Assembly: GCA_029548025.1 (NCBI GenBank)
Contig: JAKPOE010000288.1
Location: 1 to 11,274, forward strand
Length of the DNA: 11,274 bases
Direction of reading: 5' to 3'
DNA from: Spirochaetota bacterium
GTDB taxonomy: Bacteria; Spirochaetota; UBA4802; UB4802
Position 1 is the first letter of the stretch. The number at the start of each line of letters is the position of its first letter. The notes under the pieces are model-generated. The model ran no database searches. It worked only from the letters and a program-made list of their open reading frames with translations, and was not told the origin of the DNA. The position numbers and the translations under genes are program-made. Shown here piece after piece: positions 6,633-11,274 of the stretch.

Positions 6633-7724
6633 ATGCATGGACATTCAATTCATGATAAATCGTATAAATATCTTTTTTCTAATCCATTAATAGTAAAAGA
6701 ACTTTTAGAATCATTTGTTGCAATGGAGTGGATTAAAGAGGTTGATTTCAGCAAAGCTCAGCCTGTTGATAAAAGCTATGTAAATGATGACTACAAAGAA
6801 TATGAAGCTGATATCATATATAAATTGATGTTGAAAGATGCAGAAATTTATTTATATCTGCTTATTGAATTTCAATCAACGGTAGATAATTATATGTCGT
6901 TCAGAATGCTGACTTATATTATGGAATTATATCGTGAACTGATTTATAAACACAAAGTAAAACAATTGCCAGTAGTTTTTCCGATATTATTGTATAATGG
7001 TGAACGTAAATGGACGGCAGCTACTAATATATTTCAGCTTATTAATGTGCCTGAGCAGCTGCAGCAATGTAGACCATATATACCGCAATTTCAATATTAT
7101 CCAATTATTGAAAATGAAATATTGGAAAATGAATTAGACGCAATGATGAATGTTATAGCTACGGTTTTTTTGCTTGAAAGAGGTGATAAAGAAATTTTCT
7201 TAAAAACAATTGACAGAATACGCAATCTGATGCATATTTATGGTAATGAAAATATGATTATACGAACTTTATTAGTATGGTTGGCGCATTATTTAGAAAC
7301 TCATGGTATTATTGATAATGTAAAACCCATAATTGAATCAGCATTTCATCCGGAGGAGGCTTATAGTATGTTATCAACGACATTACAACATTTGAAGGAG
7401 GATTTACGAAAAGAAGGTTATACTGAAGGCTTGCAATCAGGTTTTCAGGATGGTGTCCAGAAGGGGATGCAAGAAGGGTTGCAAAAAGGTATGCAAAAAG
7501 GTATGCAATTGGGAATGCAAAAAGGAGTTGTCAGAGGTAAACAAACCGGTCTTAAAGAAGGAATAGTGCAGGGTATGATAAAGGAACGTGCAAAAATTGC
7601 CAGTAAGATGCTCAGGAATGGGATAGACGACGCGACAATACTAAAAATAACAAAATTGGATAAAAATCAGCTGGAAATTCTTAAGAATAAGAATAAGAAT
7701 GAGAATAAGAAAAAGAAAAAGTAA
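6633..7724 (+). CDS. Rpn-family PD-(D/E)XK nuclease (RpnL-like)
   Basis: A 363-residue recombination-promoting nuclease/putative transposase (YhgA/RpnA family). E. coli RpnA is a DNA endonuclease, and E. coli Rpn proteins were described as gene-within-gene toxin-antitoxin systems acting against phage. The N-terminus HDKSYKYLFSNP (7-18) is the family signature. The nuclease core shows E58-x-D60 and E79-x-Q81 on adjacent predicted strands, a PD-(D/E)XK arrangement, followed by VVFPILLYNG (114-123). The C-terminal part has 14 glycines at exact four-residue spacing (262-314), a helical AKIASKMLRNGIDDATILKITKL segment split across 319-342, and a Lys/Asn tail (351-363). AGGAGG lies 12 nt before the ATG, longer than ideal. 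It sits antisense inside the ilv cluster. An internal in-frame start at 7368 probably yields a second product. Confidence 0.9.
   Translation: MHGHSIHDKSYKYLFSNPLIVKELLESFVAMEWIKEVDFSKAQPVDKSYVNDDYKEYEADIIYKLMLKDAEIYLYLLIEFQSTVDNYMSFRMLTYIMELYRELIYKHKVKQLPVVFPILLYNGERKWTAATNIFQLINVPEQLQQCRPYIPQFQYYPIIENEILENELDAMMNVIATVFLLERGDKEIFLKTIDRIRNLMHIYGNENMIIRTLLVWLAHYLETHGIIDNVKPIIESAFHPEEAYSMLSTTLQHLKEDLRKEGYTEGLQSGFQDGVQKGMQEGLQKGMQKGMQLGMQKGVVRGKQTGLKEGIVQGMIKERAKIASKMLRNGIDDATILKITKLDKNQLEILKNKNKNENKKKKK
7352..7359 (+). promoter_or_regulatory. Strong internal ribosome-binding site in rpn
   Basis: GGAGGAGG ends 8 nt before the in-frame ATG at 7368. It is a longer anti-Shine-Dalgarno match and better spaced than the site used for the full-length protein (AGGAGG with a 12-nt spacer). 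It encodes PEEA in the full-length frame. Confidence 0.65.
7368..7724 (+). CDS. Putative internal RpnS-like antitoxin (gene within rpn)
   Basis: Predicted 118-residue protein translated from an internal ATG (codon 246) in the same frame as the nuclease, sharing its stop. The start is supported by the GGAGGAGG site 8 nt upstream. In E. coli, separately translated Rpn C-terminal domains (RpnS) bind and block the toxic full-length RpnL. Their dimer interface includes a helix with four-residue repeats that vary in number between strains. Here the product comprises a short helical start (MLSTTLQHLKEDLRKEG), the Gly-periodic four-residue array (its residues about 17-69), a KMLRNG...ILKITKL helical segment and a Lys/Asn tail. 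The nuclease residues D60, E79 and Q81 are excluded. Function is transferred by architecture; separate translation is not demonstrated. Confidence 0.58.
   Translation: MLSTTLQHLKEDLRKEGYTEGLQSGFQDGVQKGMQEGLQKGMQKGMQLGMQKGVVRGKQTGLKEGIVQGMIKERAKIASKMLRNGIDDATILKITKLDKNQLEILKNKNKNENKKKKK
7413..7574 (+). repeat. 12-bp in-frame tandem array (four-residue Gly repeat)
   Basis: About 14 degenerate 12-bp units, each ending in a glycine codon (Gly 262 to 314, every fourth residue). The cleanest copies (about 7463-7526) approximate GGTATGCAAAAA, giving GMQK-like units. Changes in copy number keep the frame, so the helix could lengthen or shorten without disrupting the protein. Confidence 0.85.
7683..7721 (+). 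repeat. Hexanucleotide repeat encoding Lys/Asn tail
   Basis: Six and a half AAGAAT-type hexamers (three perfect AAGAAT, then GAGAAT, AAGAAA, AAGAAA, AAG) directly before the rpn stop codon. They encode KNKNKNENKKKKK. It is a slippage-prone microsatellite; hexamer changes would alter tail length and charge without frameshift. Confidence 0.85.
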
Positions 7725-7755
7725 TGGGTTGATATCACTAATATTATTAAATGAA

Positions 7756-7765
7756 TGATGCAGCA
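7756..7765. repeat. Direct repeat, ilvH-side copy flanking rpn
   Basis: TGATGCAGCA, identical to 6351-6360 and in the same orientation. It lies in the 65-bp gap between the rpn stop and the convergent ilvH stop. No convincing terminator for either gene was seen in that gap. Confidence 0.4.
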
Positions 7766-7789
7766 AATATAATAAAAAATTTTACGATT

Positions 7790-8266
7790 TCATTCCTTAA
7801 GAATTGATACCCTGCCTGTCCGGATGAGTTCTTTAATAGAATATGGTCGCAGCAGTTCAATAAAGTTATCTACTGTTTCAGGATCACTGACCATTTCCAG
7901 TATAATTGCTTTATTAGTGACACCAACAATGCGTGCTCCAAAAATCTGTGCCAGTTGATAAATTTCATTACGTTTTGTAGGTGTGGCATTAAGTTTTGCT
8001 AATACAATCTCTCGCTGTACAGCATTTTCCTGATTGTGGTCAGTTACTTTTATAATATCAATGAGTTTATTAAGCTGCTTCTTTACCTGTTCAATAATAC
8101 GGTCATCACCGCTAACGACTATAGTCATAACCGAAACATCAGGTAATTCAGTTTCGCTAACTGCTAACGAGTCGATGTTGTATCCTCGTGCAGAAAAAAG
8201 TCCAGCAACACGTGCTAACACACCAAATTTATTTTCAACTTTTACTGATATTACATGCTGGCTCAT
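7790..8266 (-). CDS. ilvH: Acetolactate synthase small (regulatory) subunit
   Basis: Regulatory subunit of acetohydroxyacid synthase: it activates the catalytic IlvB subunit and normally confers feedback inhibition by valine. The 158-residue length is typical. The N-terminal ACT domain (about 4-76) contains ENKFGVLARVAGLFSARGYN, in which N12, G15 and N30 align with the valine-contact positions N11, G14 and N29 of E. coli IlvH, so feedback control is probably retained. The C-terminal ALS small-subunit domain spans about 84-157. Its ATG overlaps the ilvB stop as ATGA, so the subunits are translationally coupled. It is followed by 65 bp and then the convergent rpn gene instead of ilvC. No terminator was recognised after it, so transcription may run antisense through rpn into ilvC. 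Confidence 0.97.
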   Translation of the reverse strand: MSQHVISVKVENKFGVLARVAGLFSARGYNIDSLAVSETELPDVSVMTIVVSGDDRIIEQVKKQLNKLIDIIKVTDHNQENAVQREIVLAKLNATPTKRNEIYQLAQIFGARIVGVTNKAIILEMVSDPETVDNFIELLRPYSIKELIRTGRVSILKE

Positions 8267-9942
8267 GCTAATTCCCTCATCATCATATCTTTTACAGATT
8301 TCCCTGCGGGGATCATTGGATAAACGTTTTCTTCGCGATCAACATGGAAATCCAGAATTATTGGCTTGTCAGTGATGGTAAACGCTTTTTGTATTGCGGG
8401 TACAACATCTGCTTTTTTCTCAATACGAATGCCTTCAGCACCATAGGCTTGAGCTAATTTTACAAAATCGGGCTGGAAATTGATACAGGTGTATGAATAT
8501 CGTTTATTATAAAACAATTGTTGCCACTGTCGTACCATACCTAAAAAGCCGTTATTGAGTATAGCAATTATAATAGGTAATCGATGTTGTACTGCTACAA
8601 TGAGTTCCTGTATATTCATCTGTATTGAACCATCACCAGCAATGTCAATTACACGTTTATCGGGACGGCCTAATTGGGCTCCAATAGATGCAGGAAATCC
8701 AAATCCCATCGTGCCCAGTCCGCCTGATGATATAAAGGTTCGCGGCTGTGTATAGTCAAAAAATTGTGATGCCCACATCTGATTTTGTCCAACTTCAGTG
8801 CATATAATAGCATCACCGTTGCTGATCTCATAGATTTTTTCAATAACATATTGTGGTTTAATGGTTACATCACTGTCTTTATAGGTAAGCGGGTTTTCTT
8901 CTTTCATCTTCATTACATGAGTAACCCACTCATCTATTTTGGGAGCCTTTACTGTTTTGTTTATCTCGGTTAAAACATGTTTCGCATCACCAACAATTGG
9001 TACATCGACAGCTACATTTTTACTAACTGATGACGGATCGATATCAATATGGATGACCTTTGCATGAGGTATAAACTCTGAAATTTTACCAGTCACGCGA
9101 TCATCAAACCGTGCACCCACAGCTATAAGCAGGTCGCTCTGATGAACAGCATGGTTTGCATAATAGGTGCCGTGCATTCCTAACATCTTGAGCGAAAGTT
9201 TGTCATTTTCCGGATAGGCACCTAACCCAAGCAGGGTAGTGGTAATGGGAATACCTGTCTTTTTTATGAATGTACGCAATTCATCCGATGCATTGGATGA
9301 TATAACACCACCACCAGCATACACAACTGGACGTTTTGATTGTTCAATTAATTTACATGCTTTCTGAATCTGCCCTGAATGACCATGAATGACAGGCTTG
9401 TAGCTTCGCAAATGCACTGTTTCTGGATAATGGAACTCGGTTTCGGCATTTGATATATTGACGGGAACATCAATTAATACGGGGCCGGGCCTGCCGGTTG
9501 TTGCAATATAAAAAGCTTCTTTAATAATTTTGGCTAACTCATTAATATTCTTAACTAAATAATTATGTTTGGAAATTGGGCGGGTTATCCCGGTAACATC
9601 AGCTTCCTGGAATGCATCATTGCCAATCACCTCAGTGGATACCTGCCCGGTAAATATAACAAGCGGTACCGAATCCATATTTGCTGTCGCAATGCCGGTA
9701 ACTAAATTGGTGGCACCTGGACCGGAGGTTGCAATGACAACACCGGGCTTGCCGGTTGCACGGGCATAACCATCAGCAGCATGGACTGCCCCCTGCTCAT
9801 GGCGGGATAAAATAAATTTAAAAGGTGCATTAAATATATGATGGAAAATGGGTATGACCACACCACCAGGGTAGCCAAACATTACCTCAACCTTTTCCCT
9901 GATAAGTGATTCAATAATAATCTGTGCACCTGTAATCTTCAC
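8263..9942 (-). CDS. ilvB: Acetolactate synthase large (catalytic) subunit
   Basis: Thiamine diphosphate- and FAD-dependent enzyme for the first common step of branched-chain amino-acid synthesis, condensing two pyruvates, or pyruvate and 2-oxobutyrate. At 559 residues it has normal length. The ThDP-activating Glu is E49 (RHEQGAVHAADGYAR). The ThDP/Mg site is GDGS (436-439) with N463-N464 downstream. The central FAD-type domain contains GARFDDRVTGK, and the C-terminus REENVYPMIPAG is typical of the anabolic enzyme rather than catabolic AlsS. The start is GTG at 9942, supported by GAGG (9954-9951) 8 nt upstream. It is first in the ilvB-ilvH pair. The upstream region is AT-rich with several TATAAT-like strings but no clearly best promoter. 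No T-box or convincing attenuator was seen. Confidence 0.97.
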   Translation of the reverse strand: MKITGAQIIIESLIREKVEVMFGYPGGVVIPIFHHIFNAPFKFILSRHEQGAVHAADGYARATGKPGVVIATSGPGATNLVTGIATANMDSVPLVIFTGQVSTEVIGNDAFQEADVTGITRPISKHNYLVKNINELAKIIKEAFYIATTGRPGPVLIDVPVNISNAETEFHYPETVHLRSYKPVIHGHSGQIQKACKLIEQSKRPVVYAGGGVISSNASDELRTFIKKTGIPITTTLLGLGAYPENDKLSLKMLGMHGTYYANHAVHQSDLLIAVGARFDDRVTGKISEFIPHAKVIHIDIDPSSVSKNVAVDVPIVGDAKHVLTEINKTVKAPKIDEWVTHVMKMKEENPLTYKDSDVTIKPQYVIEKIYEISNGDAIICTEVGQNQMWASQFFDYTQPRTFISSGGLGTMGFGFPASIGAQLGRPDKRVIDIAGDGSIQMNIQELIVAVQHRLPIIIAILNNGFLGMVRQWQQLFYNKRYSYTCINFQPDFVKLAQAYGAEGIRIEKKADVVPAIQKAFTITDKPIILDFHVDREENVYPMIPAGKSVKDMMMRELA

Positions 9943-10204
9943 CTGTTACACCTCGCAGAAATAAATAAAAAGTAAGCATATATCTAAATATAGCAGGCAT
10001 AAAAATTGCAACATAATTTTTTTAAAATTATAAAAATATGAAATAATATATAAAATATAATATAAACATTTAAACTATTATAAGCATTAGTAGTATACAC
10101 TTATAAAAAAGAGTAAGCAGGTGATAGTCACTGATAATTGGTTTTCTTTATATATAAAAAATTGCAGCAGTAATGTTATTTTCAGGATATCTGATAATTA
10201 TTTT

Positions 10205-10230
10205 GATTTCGGGTCAAGCCTGGAATGACA
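10205..10230 (+). repeat. Degenerate dispersed palindromic repeat
   Basis: The 26-bp segment closely resembles the widespread intergenic bacterial repeat of the form GATTCCGGGTCAAGC followed by CCGGAATGACA, differing by two C-to-T type changes. The stem ATTTCGGG/CCTGGAAT still pairs over 8 positions in plus-strand RNA through two G-U pairs, around a TCAAG loop. Minus-strand RNA would have two mismatches. The family identity is recalled, not searched. Confidence 0.6.
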
Positions 10231-10324
10231 GGAGTGCATAATGCTATTTTCTGAGATGCAATACTACCGTGAGTAAAAGGCTGTAACACGTATAGAATTA
10301 CACAAACATGTACATAAATTATAA

Positions 10325-10352
10325 TTGACAAAATAACATAATATGTTATAAT
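10325..10352 (+). promoter_or_regulatory. Consensus sigma-70 promoter of the WYL regulator
   Basis: Exact TTGACA (10325-10330) and exact TATAAT (10347-10352) separated by 16 bp, with TG one base before the -10 (extended -10). The predicted start of transcription is near 10359, leaving a leader of about 40 nt to the GTG at 10400. Confidence 0.85.
10333..10349. promoter_or_regulatory. 17-bp palindromic operator candidate within promoter
   Basis: ATAACATAATATGTTAT is a perfect inverted repeat (8-bp arms, one central base). It fills the spacer between -35 and -10 and overlaps the -10 by three bases. A dimeric repressor bound here would block the promoter; autorepression by the WYL protein is the simplest inference. 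Confidence 0.6.
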
Positions 10353-10399
10353 AATTAAAATAAAAGAATTATTAAAGAAAAATGAGCATGAGGTTTGCC

Positions 10400-11274
10400 G
10401 TGAGCCAGAATGAAAGGTTGCACTATATTGATAGAACCATTCGTGAAAAGGGGGTGGTTACAGTTCAGGATGTTGCACAAAAATTTGAGGTTTCGCCACG
10501 AACGGTTAAACGTGATCTTGAGTATCTCAGAGAAAGAATTAATGCTCCTGTCCAGTATGTGCACCACAAAAAGGGGTATAGCTACTCGTTACCATTTGAT
10601 TATTTTACCTATCGCAATGAACGCATGCTTTTGTTTTATATATTCTTAACTCGCCTTATTGAAAGCCCCACTCACTTTCCTTTTATAGATAAAAGTATAG
10701 TTCCCAGCATAAAAAAAATGGTTAAAGAAACGTACCTTCCCCTTATTACAAAAATTACCTATGAGATAGAAGAGTGGGAGGCGCTAAATTTAGAGCTGTT
10801 CAGCAAGCTTTTTGTGGCACTCCGTGATGGTGCCATGGTGAGCATACAATATGCTGATGTAAAGGGTAAAAATAGCACACGAGTTATTGCGCCCGAACAC
10901 TTTATACACTATGAAGGAAGGTGGTATGTTATTGCCTATGATGAAGATAACAAAGGGGTGCGTACATTTTTGCTTTCGCGCATTAAGAATGCACAGGCTA
11001 CCAATAAAAGGCACACCAAACAGCTTTCCAATGAGGAGGTACAGAAGTACATACATTCGGCATACGGAATTTACAAAGGAAAAACAGAACATACCGTATG
11101 CATACGGTTTTATGATCCGGTATGCAATATTGTAAAGAAGCAGGTATGGCATAAAGAGCAAAAAATAAAAGAAGGAACCCATCCGCAGTATGGTGCTTAT
11201 CTTGAGATGCAGTTGCCGGTGCATCATCCTCAGGAACTGCTGGGCAAGGTTCTGCGGTATGGTAAGTATGCTGA
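10400..11274 (+). CDS. HTH-WYL transcriptional regulator, 3'-truncated
   Basis: DNA-binding regulator of the WYL-domain family. The frame stays open to the window end; 291 residues are visible and probably only the last few tens are missing. Numbered from the GTG at 10400, an N-terminal winged helix spans about 3-62 (VTVQDVAQKFEVSPRTVKRDLEYL), the WYL domain about 130-200 with GRWYVIAY (173-180) and FLLSRI (190-195), and a WCX-like C-terminal region from about 225. I prefer the GTG because TGAGG lies 6 nt before it and the product then starts with the usual SQNERL-type N-terminus. ATGs at 10382 and 10388 are in frame but lack a good ribosome-binding site. WYL domains bind ligands such as nucleic acids or nucleotides in some members; the ligand here is unknown. 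It is divergent from ilvBH. Confidence 0.9.
   Translation, partial: MSQNERLHYIDRTIREKGVVTVQDVAQKFEVSPRTVKRDLEYLRERINAPVQYVHHKKGYSYSLPFDYFTYRNERMLLFYIFLTRLIESPTHFPFIDKSIVPSIKKMVKETYLPLITKITYEIEEWEALNLELFSKLFVALRDGAMVSIQYADVKGKNSTRVIAPEHFIHYEGRWYVIAYDEDNKGVRTFLLSRIKNAQATNKRHTKQLSNEEVQKYIHSAYGIYKGKTEHTVCIRFYDPVCNIVKKQVWHKEQKIKEGTHPQYGAYLEMQLPVHHPQELLGKVLRYGKYA

Larger units (their letters stand above)
9943..10399. other. AT-rich divergent intergenic region, ilvB to WYL regulator
   Basis: About 450 bp without a recognisable gene on either strand. From 9960 to 10110 it is extremely A/T-rich, consistent with UP-element or bent DNA before ilvB. Further right it holds a degenerate dispersed palindromic repeat (10205-10230), a repeated CTGATAATT (10131-10139 and 10191-10199), and the regulator promoter with its palindrome (10325-10352). 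No T-box motif and no GC-rich attenuator stem with T-run was seen on the ilvB side. Confidence 0.6.

Noticed and set aside
7396..7402. Second internal AAGGAGG in rpn as another start signal
   Set aside because: No ATG, GTG or TTG in frame at usable distance downstream.
7413..7574. Tandem repeats as a CRISPR array
   Set aside because: Units are 12 bp, contiguous, without spacers, and encode a continuous protein frame.
10070..10087. Minus-strand mini-ORF MLIIV upstream of ilvB, resembling an attenuator leader peptide
   Set aside because: It has no ribosome-binding site, no downstream GC-rich alternative stems or terminator, and overlaps a TATAAT-like string. Leu/Ile/Val/Phe codons are expected by chance in such A/T-rich DNA.
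10790..11227. 145-residue minus-strand ORF
   Set aside because: It lies wholly opposite the WYL regulator, has no ribosome-binding site or recognisable domain, and reads as a shadow of that gene.

Overview
The window is an AT-rich bacterial chromosome segment. Ten protein-coding genes are supported (two cut by the window edges), plus one probable gene inside another. The anabolic ilv genes, ECF sigma/anti-sigma pair, Rpn nuclease and WYL regulator do not fix the phylum. A Spirochaetota-like or similar Gram-negative-type genome is possible, but that is a weak guess. No rRNA, tRNA or CRISPR array was recognised.

Layout. Bases 2-2140 (+) hold most of polA, lacking its N-terminus. It converges with a minus-strand cluster read leftward from 5087: a B12-binding radical SAM protein (5087-3498), a small three-helix membrane protein (3471-3133), an ECF sigma factor (3136-2579) and a zinc-finger membrane anti-sigma factor (2589-2137). 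The last three genes overlap, so they are probably one transcript. polA and the anti-sigma gene share their stop codons within a TTAA.

Bases 5290-9942 carry branched-chain amino-acid genes on the minus strand: ilvB (9942-8263), ilvH (8266-7790, ATGA overlap) and ilvC (6291-5290), which ends at a good intrinsic terminator. IlvBH makes acetolactate or acetohydroxybutyrate and IlvC converts these to dihydroxy acids. An Rpn-family (PD-(D/E)XK) nuclease gene lies between ilvH and ilvC on the opposite strand (6633-7724). It is bounded by an exact 10-bp direct repeat and an AT-rich leader, as if a cassette had entered an ilvBHC operon.

The Rpn gene is the most interesting object. It has a strong internal ribosome-binding site (GGAGGAGG, 7352-7359) before an in-frame ATG at 7368, which would yield a separate C-terminal protein. 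That protein contains 14 glycines at exact four-residue spacing. This matches the gene-within-gene RpnL/RpnS toxin-antitoxin arrangement described for E. coli Rpn anti-phage proteins, here with a hexanucleotide Lys/Asn tail.

The right end has an AT-rich intergenic region of about 450 bp. It carries a degenerate dispersed palindromic repeat and a consensus sigma-70 promoter with a 17-bp palindrome between its -35 and -10 boxes. This promoter drives a WYL-domain transcriptional regulator (10400 to window end, 3' truncated) divergent from ilvBH.
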